Notes: generated by a model from the sequence alone, not told the origin. A stretch of 64,000 nt of DNA from Sphingomonas carotinifaciens (GCF_009789535.1 NZ_WSUT01000005.1:558001-622000), one strand, 5' to 3'; shown: positions 48,859 to 57,383, counted from the first letter of the stretch. Numbers and translations: made by a program.

Positions 48859-50934
48859 ATGGATCATGACGCCCTGAACGCCGGCAACGGCGGCGAGACG
48901 CATCAGCGCAGCGACGCCGACCATCCGGTCCTCACCACCAATCAGGGCGTCGCGATCGCCGACAACCAGAACCAGCTCAAGGCCGGCCTGCGCGGCCCCG
49001 TGCTGCTCGAAGACCATGTCTACCGCGAGAAGATCAACCATTTCGACCACGAGCGTATTCCGGAGCGGATCGTTCACGCCCGCGGCACCGGCGCGCACGG
49101 CTATTTCGAACTGACCGAATCGCTGTCCAACATCACCACCGCCGACATCTTCCAGCGCCCCGGCGAGCGCGTGCCCGTCTTTACCCGCTTCTCCACGGTG
49201 GCGGGCGGCGCCGGATCGGTGGACACCCCGCGCGACGTGCGCGGCTTTGCGGTGAAATTCTATACCAAGCAGGGCAATTGGGATCTGGTCGGCAACAACA
49301 TCCCGGTCTTCTTCATCCAGGACGCGATCAAGTTCCCCGACCTGATCCACGCTGCCAAGATGGAGGCCGATCGCGGCTATCCGCAGGCGGCGACCGCGCA
49401 CGACACCTTCTGGGACTTCATCTCGCTCATGCCCGAATCGACCCACATGATCATGTGGGCGATGTCGGACCGTACCCTGCCGAAAAGCTTCGCGACGATG
49501 GAGGGGTTCGGCATCCACACCTTCCGCTTCGTCAACAAGGCGGGTCAGTCGACCTTTGTGAAGTTCCACTGGAAGCCCAAGGCCGGGCTGCAATCGACCA
49601 TCTGGGACGAGACGGTGAAGATCGCCGGCGCCGATCCCGATTTTCAGCGTCGCGACCTGTTCGAGCGGATCGGCCGCGGCGACTTCCCCGAATGGGAACT
49701 GGGCGTGCAGCTGTTCGACGAGGAATTCGCCAACGCCCAACCCTATGACGTGCTCGATTCGACCAAGATCATCCCGGAGGAAGTGCTGCCGGTAAAGATC
49801 GTCGGCCGCATGGTGCTCGACCGCTATCCCGACAATTTCTTTGCCGAAACCGAGCAGGTCGCCTTCTGCCCCAGCAACGTCGTGCCGGGCATCGACTTCA
49901 CCAACGATCCCCTCCTCCAGGGCCGGCTCTTCTCCTACCTGGACACGCAATTGTCGCGCCTCGGCGGGGTCAACTTCACCCAGATCCCGGTCAACCAGCC
50001 CAAGAACGTCCCCGGCGATCACCCCTTCGCCAATCTGCAGCGCGATGGCCATATGCAGATGCAGGTGTTTAAGGGCCGCGCCAATTACGAGCCCAACAGC
50101 CTGCATCTGGCGGGCGAACCCGGCGGCCCGCGCGAGGACCCGGCGGGCTTCAAGACCTATCCGTCGGAAGAAGAGGGCGCCAAGCTGCGCATCCGTCCCG
50201 AAAGCTTTGCGGATCATTACAGCCAGGCTCGGCTGTTCTTCCGCTCGCTCGACCCCGCCGAACAGGCGCATCTGGCCTCCGCGATCGTGTTCGAGCTGTC
50301 CAAGGTTTCGCTCGAACATGTCCGCATCCAGATGATGGCGAACCTGCGCAACGTGGATGAAACGCTGGCGACCCGCGTCGCCGACGGCCTCGCCATGGAC
50401 CTGCCCGAGGCGTCGCCGACGGCGGCTCCGGTGATCGACATGGACGTATCGCCAGCGCTGCGCATCATCCGTGGCCCGCTGGAAAAGCATACGCTGAAGG
50501 GCCGCACCGTCGGCATCCTCATCGCCGACGGCACCGACGCGGCCGCGTTGAAGACGGTGAAGGCGGGTGTCGAGGATGCCGGCGGCACCCCGATGCTGAT
50601 CGCGCCCAAGGTCGGCGCCGTGCCGCTCTCCGACGGGACAAAGGTCAAGGCCGACGCGCAACTCTTCGGCCAGCCTTCGGTCACCGTCGATGCGATCGCG
50701 GTGATCCTGAGCGAAGAGGCCTGCGCGAAACTGGTCAAGGAAGGCGCCGCGGTACAGTTCGTCATGGACGCCTTCGGCCATCTGAAGGCGATCGGCCACA
50801 ACGCCGCCGCGCAACCCCTGCTCGACAAGGCCGGGGTCCAGCCGGACGAGGGCGTGGTGGATCTCGACGGCTTCGTCAACGCCGCCAAGAAGCGCTACTG
50901 GGACCGCGAACCCAAGGTCCGCACGCTGGCGTGA
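48859..50934 (+). CDS. katE: Large-subunit monofunctional catalase (KatE, HPII type)
   Basis: KatE dismutates hydrogen peroxide in the cytoplasm. The 691-residue protein has the distal heme residues H73 ([14 protein letters not shown]) and N146 ([11 protein letters not shown]) and the proximal Tyr360 in [15 protein letters not shown]. After about residue 530 there is a C-terminal domain with the DJ-1/class-I-glutamine-amidotransferase-like fold ([15 protein letters not shown]), which defines the large-subunit clade. GGAGCAAT precedes the ATG. In other alphaproteobacteria such catalases belong to the general stress response; no promoter box could be assigned here. Confidence 0.96.
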   Translation: MDHDALNAGNGGETHQRSDADHPVLTTNQGVAIADNQNQLKAGLRGPVLLEDHVYREKINHFDHERIPERIVHARGTGAHGYFELTESLSNITTADIFQRPGERVPVFTRFSTVAGGAGSVDTPRDVRGFAVKFYTKQGNWDLVGNNIPVFFIQDAIKFPDLIHAAKMEADRGYPQAATAHDTFWDFISLMPESTHMIMWAMSDRTLPKSFATMEGFGIHTFRFVNKAGQSTFVKFHWKPKAGLQSTIWDETVKIAGADPDFQRRDLFERIGRGDFPEWELGVQLFDEEFANAQPYDVLDSTKIIPEEVLPVKIVGRMVLDRYPDNFFAETEQVAFCPSNVVPGIDFTNDPLLQGRLFSYLDTQLSRLGGVNFTQIPVNQPKNVPGDHPFANLQRDGHMQMQVFKGRANYEPNSLHLAGEPGGPREDPAGFKTYPSEEEGAKLRIRPESFADHYSQARLFFRSLDPAEQAHLASAIVFELSKVSLEHVRIQMMANLRNVDETLATRVADGLAMDLPEASPTAAPVIDMDVSPALRIIRGPLEKHTLKGRTVGILIADGTDAAALKTVKAGVEDAGGTPMLIAPKVGAVPLSDGTKVKADAQLFGQPSVTVDAIAVILSEEACAKLVKEGAAVQFVMDAFGHLKAIGHNAAAQPLLDKAGVQPDEGVVDLDGFVNAAKKRYWDREPKVRTLA

Positions 50935-50944
50935 TATCCAACCT

Positions 50945-51075
50945 CCCTCTCCCCTCCGGGGAGCATCAGGTGAACAGCGCCCCGCGCTGTTCAGCCCATG
51001 CCGGGGGCATGGGCGACCTGATGCTGGAAGGGGCCCGCTGCCGCAAGGCAGTGGGAAGGGTGAGGGGCCGCCAAG
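50945..51075. repeat. Extended CCCTCTCCC-family repeat with three-way-junction palindrome
   Basis: Within the repeat (ending GGGTGAGGGGCCGCC) lies a nested structure. Outer arms AGCATCAGGT (50962-50971) and ACCTGATGCT (51016-51025) enclose two perfect hairpins: GAACAGCGC/GCGCTGTTC (50972-50992) and CCCATGCC/GGCATGGG (50995-51013). All stems are perfect. It lies downstream of katE, with no gene in it. Confidence 0.7.
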
Positions 51076-51118
51076 CTACGCAAGGTAGCTGACGACGCGC
51101 AACGCAACCCGATAAAAC

Positions 51119-51204
51119 TAGAGGCGAAAGCGATAAGTTTTGTGCTCCCCCTCCGCTTCAGGGGAGAGGCTCGGCCTGTAGAATCTTGATCGCGTTTGAC
51201 ACTA
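51119..51204. repeat. 86-bp palindromic repeat with TAGAG...ACTA ends (copy B)
   Basis: It starts TAGAGGCGAAAGCGAT and ends AATCTTGATCGCGTTTGACACTA; the ends are inverted relatives of each other and match copy A (23526). Its terminal TAG, read on the minus strand, is the stop codon of the LytTR gene. Confidence 0.65.
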
Positions 51205-51966
51205 GATCCACCCCTCCGCCACCAGCGTCGGAACCGCCCCCCGCGCCACCGGTGCCTCGACCCCGCCGGGCAGCACCAGCCGGTAGTTGCGCCCCTCGCG
51301 CCGTACCCGCTCCACCGCATCCCGCGCGACCCACCAGCTGCGATGCACCTGTGCCCCCGCCAGCGGGGCGGTTTCCGCCACCGCATCGCGCATCCGCATC
51401 AGGATCAGCGCCGAGCCATAAGCACCGTGCGCGCGGACATAATGGTCCTCCATCTCCAGCGCGTGCAGCGTCGGCCCGAACCCCGGCGGCAACCGTTCGA
51501 ACAATGCCGGCCCGACCGGCTCGGCCACTACCGGCTCCGGTTCCGACTCCGCCAGCACCAACGCCGCCTCCCGCCGCCGCCGCGCGACCCACAGCATCAC
51601 CGTCCCGATCGCACCCACCAGCCCCACATTGACGTACAGCGCCAGGGCCTGCTCCGGCGTCGGCCAGCGCGTGGTATAGCCGATCCGGCCCACCACCCAC
51701 ACCAGCGCGGTCATCGGCACGCTCGCCACCACACCCGCCGCCGCCCACATCGCCGCCTCGGGCAGCGCCAGCCGCGCCGCCACCCGGCTCGCCGCCATCA
51801 TCGCCGGATGATAGAGCGCATATCCCGCCACCATCAGCGTCACCCAGTAGACCAGCCGAAACGCCACGCTCCCCGCAAACGTCCCGAACGGTCCCATCAG
51901 CGCGAGCAGCAACCCGATCGCGAGCATGATCGACAGATCGATGAGGAAACGGCGGGCCGGCGGCAT
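51202..51966 (-). CDS. Membrane-anchored LytTR-family DNA-binding regulator
   Basis: This 254-residue protein has four hydrophobic segments in residues 8-135 and a C-terminal LytTR DNA-binding domain (about 165-250). The LytTR domain has LHALEMEDHYVRAHG, GSALILMRMRDAVAE, and VHRSWWVARDAVERVRREG. There is no response-regulator receiver, so signals must reach it through the membrane part. LytTR proteins in sphingomonads are often autoregulated with small neighbours. The ATG at 51966 is used; an upstream extension to 52020 is possible. Target genes are unknown. Confidence 0.87.
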   Translation of the reverse strand: MPPARRFLIDLSIMLAIGLLLALMGPFGTFAGSVAFRLVYWVTLMVAGYALYHPAMMAASRVAARLALPEAAMWAAAGVVASVPMTALVWVVGRIGYTTRWPTPEQALALYVNVGLVGAIGTVMLWVARRRREAALVLAESEPEPVVAEPVGPALFERLPPGFGPTLHALEMEDHYVRAHGAYGSALILMRMRDAVAETAPLAGAQVHRSWWVARDAVERVRREGRNYRLVLPGGVEAPVARGAVPTLVAEGWI

Positions 51967-52116
51967 GACGGAGGCGAGTCCTACCGCCCGTTCACGCTTC
52001 GCGAAATGGCAAAGCCGCACGGCTCACGCAGCAGGCGGCCGATCCACGCACCCGCGCTGGCGAACGAACCGTCGGCAGACAGGATGGCCCCGACACCGCC
52101 ATCAAGGATCGCGCCG

Positions 52117-52653
52117 ATGACCAGCCTGCCCCTCCCGATCGCCTTCCCGCCCCGTCGCACGCGTCGCGACCTGTCGCCCGCGATGCGCGCCATGGTGCTG
52201 GTCGCCGGTGGCGGGCTCAGCGCGATGGCGGCCGTGGCGCTCGGCCGTGCCGCCCTCGGCCTCGCGCCCGCCGCCCCGGCGGTTCGCGAGGTGGCGGTGG
52301 CGCTCCACCTCGCCACGGTGCTGCCCGCCCTGCCCCTCGGCCTCTACCTGCTACTCGCCCACAAAGGCGGCCCCCACCACCGCCTGCTCGGCAAGGTCTG
52401 GGTCATGCTGATGCTCGTCGCTGCCCTGTCCGCACTCGGCATTCGCCACCTCAACCATGGCCAGTTCAGCGCGATCCACCTGTTCGTGCCCCTAACCGTC
52501 ATCGGCCTGTGGCGTGCCGTTGCCTCCGCACGATCGGGCTGGATCGCCACGCACCGCACCACCATGATCGCCCTTTATCTCGGCGGACTGATCGGCGCGG
52601 GTGCCTTCGCCTTTGCCCCCGCGCGCATCATGGGCCTGTGGCTGTTCGGCTGA
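52117..52653 (+). CDS. DUF2306 family membrane protein
   Basis: This 178-residue protein has about four membrane helices. Its family pattern is LHLATVLPALPLGLYLLL, GPHHRLLGKVWVMLM, GQFSAIHLFVPLTVIGLWRA, and HRTTMIALYLGGLIGAGAFAF. The conserved histidines in the helices suggest heme or metal binding in related families, but no role is known. AAGGA lies 9 bases before the ATG at 52117. It is divergent from the LytTR gene and convergent with the ligase, only four bases apart. Confidence 0.82.
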   Translation: MTSLPLPIAFPPRRTRRDLSPAMRAMVLVAGGGLSAMAAVALGRAALGLAPAAPAVREVAVALHLATVLPALPLGLYLLLAHKGGPHHRLLGKVWVMLMLVAALSALGIRHLNHGQFSAIHLFVPLTVIGLWRAVASARSGWIATHRTTMIALYLGGLIGAGAFAFAPARIMGLWLFG

Positions 52654-52657
52654 CCGA

Positions 52658-54250
52658 TCAGGTCACCATCCGCCGCAGCGCCTCGATCCGGTCCGCTTCC
52701 GCGGCGGGCTTGTCCAGGCGGATGCGCGCGATCCGGGGAAAGCGCATCGCGATCCCCGATTTGTGCCGCTTCGATTCGTGGATCGAATCGAACGCGATCT
52801 CCAGCACCAGCGTCTTCTCCACCTCGCGCACCGGGCCGAAGCGGTGCACGGTATGGCCGCGCACGAAGCGGTCCAGTTCGCGCAGTTCCTCGTCGGTGAT
52901 CCCCGAATAGGCCTTGCCGACCGGCAGTAGCTCGCCCTCCTCGGTCCAGCAGCCGAAGGTATAGTCGCTGTAGTAACTCGACCGCCGCCCGCTGCCGCGC
53001 TGCGCGTACATCATCACGCAGTCCGCGGTCAGCGGATCGCGCTTCCATTTATACCACAGCCCGGTGCGCCGCCCCGTCACATAGGGCGAGTCGCGCCGCT
53101 TCAGCATCATGCCCTCGATCGCGGCATCGCGCGCGGTGGCGCGCATCGCCTCCAGCGCGGTGAAGTCCGCCGCCTCGATCACCTGGCTCAGATCGAACCG
53201 GTCGGGGTCGAGGGGTGCCGCGAACGCTTCCAGCCTCCGGCGTCGCTCGGTCCATGGCAGGGGGCGCAGATCCTCGTTCCCATCGAACAGGATGTCGTAC
53301 AGGCGGACAAAGGCCGGATATTCCTCCAGCATCTTGCCCGACACCGTCTTGCGCCCGAGTCGCTGTTGCAGCGCGTTGAAGCTGGCCGCGCCCCCGCCAT
53401 CCTCCAGCGTCCCGCCCTGATGCTCGCCCTTGACCAGCAATTCGCCGTCGACCGCGCCGATCCCGGTAAAGGCGGCGGCGACATCGGGAAAGCTGCCCGT
53501 CACATCGTCGCCGGTCCGGCTGTAGAGCCGGGTGGCACCCGCGACATGGACGATCTGCACGCGGATGCCGTCCCACTTCCACTCCGCGGCATAGTCCTTC
53601 AGGTCGACGCGCAGATCCTCCAGCGGATGCGCCAGCATGAACGGCCGGAACACCGGCACGTCCGCGGGCGTCGGCTGCGCGCCGGTACCCTCGGCCCAGG
53701 CGAACAACGCAGCATAGGGCGGCACCAGTCCGTGCCACACCTCCTCCACCGCATCGACATCCAGTCCGAACGCGTCGGCCAGCGCCGTCTTGGCCAGCCG
53801 CGCCGACACGCCGATCCTGAGCGACCCCGTCGCCATCTTGAGCAGGGCGAAGCGTTCCTCGGCATTCAGCCGGTCGAGCATCCCGGCAAGCGCCGCCGGC
53901 GCATCCGATCGTGACAGATGCATCAACCGATCGACCACATCCGCCACAGACAGCGGGGCATTCTCCACTGGCCGGTCGGGCTCTGGCCACAGCAGCGACA
54001 CCGTCTCCGCGGTATCGCCGACATAGTCGCGGCTCATCCGGAAAAGTACGGGGTCGATCCGCGCCTCGATCAGCGCCCGGATCAGTGCGGGCTTCACCGC
54101 CGGCAGGTCCAGGTCGCCGGTCAGCGCCGCCATCGCCCAACCCCGGTCGGGGTCGGGCGTGGCGCGCAGGTAATCGGCGATCAGCCTCAGCTTGGCATTG
54201 CGCGACCGCGTATAGATCAGCGAATCGAGAAGCGCGGCAAAGGCCTGCAT
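52658..54250 (-). CDS. ATP-dependent DNA ligase (cisplatin-damage-response type)
   Basis: This 530-residue enzyme seals DNA nicks using ATP. The N-terminal DNA-binding domain (about 1-200) precedes the nucleotidyltransferase domain with the AMP-accepting Lys225 in AEWKWDGIRVQ, then GSFPDVAAAF, VDGELLV, EGMMLKRRDSPYVTGRR and WYKWKRDPL. The C-terminal OB domain follows. It belongs to the family often encoded with an MBL exonuclease, an Lhr helicase and PdeM. Here the neighbours are unrelated; pdeM is about 14 kb away. Replication uses the NAD-dependent ligase, so this one is for repair. Confidence 0.9.
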   Translation of the reverse strand: MQAFAALLDSLIYTRSRNAKLRLIADYLRATPDPDRGWAMAALTGDLDLPAVKPALIRALIEARIDPVLFRMSRDYVGDTAETVSLLWPEPDRPVENAPLSVADVVDRLMHLSRSDAPAALAGMLDRLNAEERFALLKMATGSLRIGVSARLAKTALADAFGLDVDAVEEVWHGLVPPYAALFAWAEGTGAQPTPADVPVFRPFMLAHPLEDLRVDLKDYAAEWKWDGIRVQIVHVAGATRLYSRTGDDVTGSFPDVAAAFTGIGAVDGELLVKGEHQGGTLEDGGGAASFNALQQRLGRKTVSGKMLEEYPAFVRLYDILFDGNEDLRPLPWTERRRRLEAFAAPLDPDRFDLSQVIEAADFTALEAMRATARDAAIEGMMLKRRDSPYVTGRRTGLWYKWKRDPLTADCVMMYAQRGSGRRSSYYSDYTFGCWTEEGELLPVGKAYSGITDEELRELDRFVRGHTVHRFGPVREVEKTLVLEIAFDSIHESKRHKSGIAMRFPRIARIRLDKPAAEADRIEALRRMVT

Positions 54251-54264
54251 CGCCGGGCCGTTCG

Positions 54265-54450
54265 TCAGTCGATCGCGTTCTTCACCGATTTACCCGCGAC
54301 CAGCCCCAGCACGAGGAAGATCAGGAAGAGGGCCAGGGCGATAAAGAACAGCACCTTGGCAATGCCGACGAACGCACCACCGATCCCGCCGAAACCGAGC
54401 GCACCCAGGATCAATCCGAGGATCAGAAAAGTGACGGCAAGTTTCAGCAT
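54265..54450 (-). CDS. DUF1328 (UPF0391) small membrane protein
   Basis: This 61-residue protein begins [20 protein letters not shown]. It has two hydrophobic helices separated by a Gly-rich turn, the exact family layout. Small DUF1328 proteins are stress-induced in enterobacteria, with unknown function. AGGAGG lies 7 bases upstream of the ATG but is buried in a hairpin. It precedes the ligase gene by 14 bases on the same strand, so the two are probably co-transcribed. Confidence 0.88.
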   Translation of the reverse strand: MLKLAVTFLILGLILGALGFGGIGGAFVGIAKVLFFIALALFLIFLVLGLVAGKSVKNAID

Positions 54451-54457
54451 GGTGGTT

Positions 54458-54494
54458 CCTCCTGACGGTTATGCTTCCACAACCGGTCAGGAGG
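54458..54494 (-). promoter_or_regulatory. Hairpin sequestering the DUF1328 ribosome-binding site
   Basis: On the minus strand CCTCCTGAC (54494-54486) can pair fully with GTCAGGAGG (54466-54458), with extra GGTT/AACC pairs after a one-base bulge. The second arm contains the AGGAGG site located 7 bases before the ATG. The arrangement would block translation until the stem opens, as in RNA thermometers or protein-controlled leaders. Confidence 0.55.
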
Positions 54495-54548
54495 TCGTTG
54501 CGTTCCCGATCAGAGATCGGGCTATGGAGAACGCGCCGACGCGCGTTT

Positions 54549-54631
54549 GCGGTACCGGCCCGCTCCCCCACCCGGCCACCCACTTCCGTATGCTTGATGG
54601 GTGGCCGAGTGGGGGAGCGGGCCGGTACCGC
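54549..54631. repeat. Large 34-bp inverted repeat between dps and DUF1328
   Basis: Arms at 54549-54582 and 54598-54631 are inverted copies with one mismatch (33 of 34), each containing GGTACCGGCCCGCTCCCCCA or its complement, around a 15-base loop. It follows dps on the minus strand and precedes the DUF1328 leader. It could terminate dps or be a mobile palindromic element; I saw no other copy in the window. Confidence 0.75.
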
Positions 54632-54669
54632 CTGAAACCTTGCCCTCTTGCGAGTTTTCAAAAAGAGTA

Positions 54670-55167
54670 TCAGCCCTTGCGGCTGGCCTCGAACAGGAAC
54701 CAGGCACGTTCCTCGGCCTGATCGGTCCATTCGTCGACGATGCCGCTGGTCGCATTGTCCTTGGCGTCCTCGGCGGCGTCCTTGACCGCGCGGAACCGGT
54801 CGACCAGCTTCAGATTGTCGTCGCGCAGCTCGGCCAGCATGTCGCCGGCCCCCACGAACTCGCGGTCGTTGTCGGCGATGGTCTGGCGGCGCGCGATGTC
54901 GCCGATCGAACGCAGCGTGACATTGCCCGTCTTGCGCACCCGCTCCGCGATCGCGTCGGTCACGCCCAGGATCTGCGCGGCCTGATCGTCCAGCAACAGG
55001 TGGTAATCCCGAAAATGCGGGCCCGAGACGTGCCAGTGGAAATTCTTCGTCTTCAAATACAGTGCATAGCAATCCGCCAGTGCGCCGTTCAGCGCATCGG
55101 CGACGCTGGCGGTGTCGTTGCGGTTCAGGCTGCTCGGCGTTTCGAGCGCCGGGTTGGTATCGGCCAT
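54670..55167 (-). CDS. dps: DNA-protection protein Dps (ferritin-like)
   Basis: Dps forms a dodecamer that stores iron and shields DNA from peroxide. The 165-residue product has the ferroxidase-site segment NFHWHVSGPHFRDYHLLLDDQA (about 42-63) with its His and Asp ligands, and DIARRQTIADNDREFV in the middle. The N-terminal tail lacks the Lys cluster of E. coli Dps, so DNA binding may be weaker. The C-terminal end EWTDQAEERAWFLFEASRKG is normal. No OxyR site could be identified. Confidence 0.93.
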   Translation of the reverse strand: MADTNPALETPSSLNRNDTASVADALNGALADCYALYLKTKNFHWHVSGPHFRDYHLLLDDQAAQILGVTDAIAERVRKTGNVTLRSIGDIARRQTIADNDREFVGAGDMLAELRDDNLKLVDRFRAVKDAAEDAKDNATSGIVDEWTDQAEERAWFLFEASRKG

Positions 55168-55271
55168 CGGAAAGCTCCCGGATGATGGTTGGAATTTGTT
55201 GCGTGAACGATCCGATGGCCGAATGGCTCCGACGCGTCCACGCGCAAAACCCGCGCTGTTTGATCGACCCG

Positions 55272-55838
55272 CTAGATCAACCGCAATCCGGACAGCCCGA
55301 ATATCACGCCCAGCATCAGGCACAGGACCGCCCCACCCTGCCGGATGCGATCGCGCGGCAGGCGGCACCAGTCCCGCTCGCCCATCACCGCCGCGGCGCC
55401 CAGCACCGCGATCCCGCCCAGCGTCGCACCGACCACCGCCAGCCACGGCATCGTCGATCGGATCGCGATGGCGTCCACCACGAATTGCAACCCGTCGCCA
55501 AAGCACAGGATGAACAGCCCGAGCAGACTGGTCGCAAAGGCGCCCAGCCGCCACCGCGCCAGCCGCTCCGGCGGCTTTTGCGCAAACAGCGCGCCGCCGC
55601 CCTGCAACACCAGCGCCATGGCCAGGAGGAGGTCGCGCGCCGCGGGCGTCAGCATCGCCGCGATCGCCAGTCCCGCCGCCACCGCGATCCCGCTCGCCGC
55701 CGCCAATGCGACCAGCGCGGCCAGCATCACCGTAGCGGGGGCGCGGTATCGGTCGGCCAGGATCGCCGCGAGCCAGGCGGGCCGGTCCCCCGCCTGCACC
55801 ACCAGCGCGGCGACCAGCGCCGCCATCAGTGCGTCCAT
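55272..55838 (-). CDS. Divergent TMEM165/GDT1 (UPF0016) family membrane protein
   Basis: This 188-residue protein has six hydrophobic segments in two repeats. The repeats carry the family motif positions, but in degenerate form: QAGDRPAW (about 16-23) and CFGDGLQF, where the canonical E-x-G-D-[KR]-[TS] has Glu first. The surrounding pattern still fits the family, which exports Mn2+ or Ca2+. Loss of both acidic residues argues for altered ion handling. It follows the 105-residue hypothetical gene by 10 bases. Confidence 0.65.
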   Translation of the reverse strand: MDALMAALVAALVVQAGDRPAWLAAILADRYRAPATVMLAALVALAAASGIAVAAGLAIAAMLTPAARDLLLAMALVLQGGGALFAQKPPERLARWRLGAFATSLLGLFILCFGDGLQFVVDAIAIRSTMPWLAVVGATLGGIAVLGAAAVMGERDWCRLPRDRIRQGGAVLCLMLGVIFGLSGLRLI

Positions 55839-55848
55839 CAGCGACGCA

Positions 55849-56166
55849 TCAGGCGGCCAACCGCACCGAACAGGCCGCGGCAAAGGCATGCGCGGCATCC
55901 AGATCGTCGCGCCCGCTCGCCACCGCCTCGTCCAGCATCGCCAGCCAGCCGTGCAGCAACGGCCCACGCTCGCCGCGTGCCAGCGCATGGTCCAGGAAAT
56001 GCGCGACGGTGACCGCCGGCGCCATGCCATGGCGGTGGGCGATGCGGCGGATGGCGTCCACTTCGGCCGCCATGTCGGACACCGCGGCATAGGGCGCGCG
56101 CACATCCAGCGCCGCGATTCGCGCCGCCAGCTCGATACGGATCATGTCCCGCGATTCGCCCGGCAT
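55849..56166 (-). CDS. Conserved hypothetical protein (105 aa)
   Basis: This is a mostly alpha-helical, Ala/Arg-rich, soluble protein without signal or membrane segment. An AGAGGA site is positioned for the ATG at 56166. The next gene (GDT1-like) begins 10 bases after its stop, implying co-transcription. I recognise no domain. The paired His/Arg residues (RRIAHRHGMAPAVTVAHFLDHAL) give no clear metal site. Confidence 0.6.
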   Translation of the reverse strand: MPGESRDMIRIELAARIAALDVRAPYAAVSDMAAEVDAIRRIAHRHGMAPAVTVAHFLDHALARGERGPLLHGWLAMLDEAVASGRDDLDAAHAFAAACSVRLAA

Positions 56167-56384
56167 CCCACATCCTCTCTCGTCCTGTTATGCTGTGGTT
56201 TATGCCACGAAGCACGTAAAGGGGCGTTTAATCGGAGCGGACCGGCACGGCGAAACACCCCTTGGCGCGTTTAAAGGACCCTCAAAGCTTGACTCATTGC
56301 CCCGCATGCGCCATGCGCCGCGGCTGATAGGAGCGGCGGCGCGTGCTGCCGCTTTCGCATTTTCAAGCTTACAGGATTCAGGTC

Positions 56385-56552
56385 ATGGCAAAGCCGACCA
56401 CCGTCAAGATCAAGCTCGTCAGCTCGGCCGACACCGGCTTCTTCTACGTCACCAAGAAGAACCCGCGCACCAAGACCGAGAAGCTGAGCTTCAACAAGTA
56501 TGATCCCGTCGTGCGCAAGCATGTCGAGTTTAAGGAAGCCAAGATCAAGTAA
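56385..56552 (+). CDS. rpmG: Ribosomal protein bL33
   Basis: A 55-residue protein beginning [20 protein letters not shown] and ending [11 protein letters not shown]. It has no cysteine, so it is the zinc-independent form, in contrast to the zinc-ribbon bL32 in the same window. A terminator follows. The upstream gap (56167-56384) has a TTGACT at 56289 but no clear -10 element. Confidence 0.97.
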   Translation: MAKPTTVKIKLVSSADTGFFYVTKKNPRTKTEKLSFNKYDPVVRKHVEFKEAKIK

Positions 56553-56601
56553 GCCCCGCCGGGCGGCCCGTCCGCCCGCATGGCTGCCTGACGGCACCGA
56601 C

Positions 56602-56635
56602 AAGCCGCGATCCCGCTTGGGATGCGCGGCTTTTT
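56602..56635 (+). terminator. Rho-independent terminator of rpmG
   Basis: AAGCCGCGATCCC pairs with GGGAT-G-CGCGGCTT (one bulged G) around GCTT, followed by a T run. Confidence 0.8.
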
Positions 56636-56703
56636 GGCGTTCGGTGATGCCCAGCCTTTCTCATGATCGTGAGTTGGATGCCATCGGATCGATCCAACTC
56701 CTC

Positions 56704-56768
56704 CCGTTCGTCTCGAATAGTCGTCGAGTAGCGGCAAAGCCGCGTATCGAGACGACGTATCGAGAGAC
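56704..56768. repeat. 65-bp CGTTCGTCTCGA palindromic repeat (copy 2)
   Basis: Matches the copy at 37636-37700 at 59 of 65 positions, with identical GCGGCAAAGCCGC core and CGAGAGAC end. It lies in the gene-free stretch 56636-57038, which otherwise holds the palindrome at 56836 and the rpoZ terminator. Confidence 0.75.
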
Positions 56769-56835
56769 GCGTCGCGGTGTAAGGCACCGTTCCAATACGA
56801 ACGGATCAAGGTGACGTTATCCTGCTTTCATACCG

Positions 56836-56904
56836 CCGTTCGTCCTGAGCGAAGTCGAAGGGCATGCGAGCCACTTAGCCTTCGACTTCGCTCAAGCCGA
56901 ACGG
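56836..56904. repeat. 26-bp-arm REP-like inverted repeat
   Basis: The left arm (56836-56861) contains CTGAGCGAAGTCGAAGG, and the right arm (56879-56904) is its inverted copy with two mismatches; the loop is 17 bases. This REP-like sequence type is familiar from sphingomonad and other alphaproteobacterial genomes. Confidence 0.75.
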
Positions 56905-56980
56905 ATATTGCTTGGGGTTTCACGCACGATGCCTTGAGCACGTGAAACTCGCCTTCGCCCTTTCATCACACCCACAAACA

Positions 56981-57014
56981 AAAAGGGCCCGGGCACCACT
57001 GCCCCGGCCCTTTT
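56981..57014 (-). terminator. Terminator of rpoZ (possibly bidirectional)
   Basis: AAAAGGGCCCGGGCA and TGCCCCGGCCCTTTT form a stem with one mismatch and a CCAC loop. T-runs exist on both strands (TTTTTGTTTG on the minus strand), so it can serve rpoZ. Confidence 0.8.
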
Positions 57015-57038
57015 CGGTAACCGCATGCAAGGGCTCGA

Positions 57039-57383
57039 TCAGCCCTCGTAATCGGCACCCAGATTCTGGTTGCGCGGCGGCGCGGCCGCGGTCAGGCGCA
57101 GCGCCTCGGCCGAGGCCTGGAGGTTGCCGACCGCATCGACCTCGTCGTCATCGTCCATCTGCACGCGCTGCAGGCCGTTGATGACCGATTCTTCCAGATG
57201 CGCGGGCCGCACCGTTTCCTCGGCGATCTCGCGGAGCGCAACCACCGGGTTCTTGTCGCGATCGCGATCGAGGGTGAGGTCCGCTCCGCCCGAAATCTGC
57301 CGCGCACGCTGCGCGGCGAACAGGACCAGATCGAACCGGTTGGGAATCTTGTCGACGCAATCCTCGACGGTGACGCGCGCCAT
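57039..57383 (-). CDS. rpoZ: RNA polymerase omega subunit
   Basis: Omega helps assemble RNA polymerase and, in many bacteria, binds ppGpp. The 114-residue protein starts [29 protein letters not shown], the family hallmark, and has an acidic middle ([11 protein letters not shown]). spoT, often downstream, is not in the window; the gene stands alone between a terminator and the divergent PLD-type gene. Confidence 0.97.
   Translation of the reverse strand: MARVTVEDCVDKIPNRFDLVLFAAQRARQISGGADLTLDRDRDKNPVVALREIAEETVRPAHLEESVINGLQRVQMDDDDEVDAVGNLQASAEALRLTAAAPPRNQNLGADYEG

Noticed and set aside
55264..55280. TTGATC...GATCAA near the end of the GDT1-like gene as a Crp/Fnr site for dps
   Set aside because: The half-sites are too far apart for the family spacing of four bases, and they partly lie in the coding end of the neighbouring gene.
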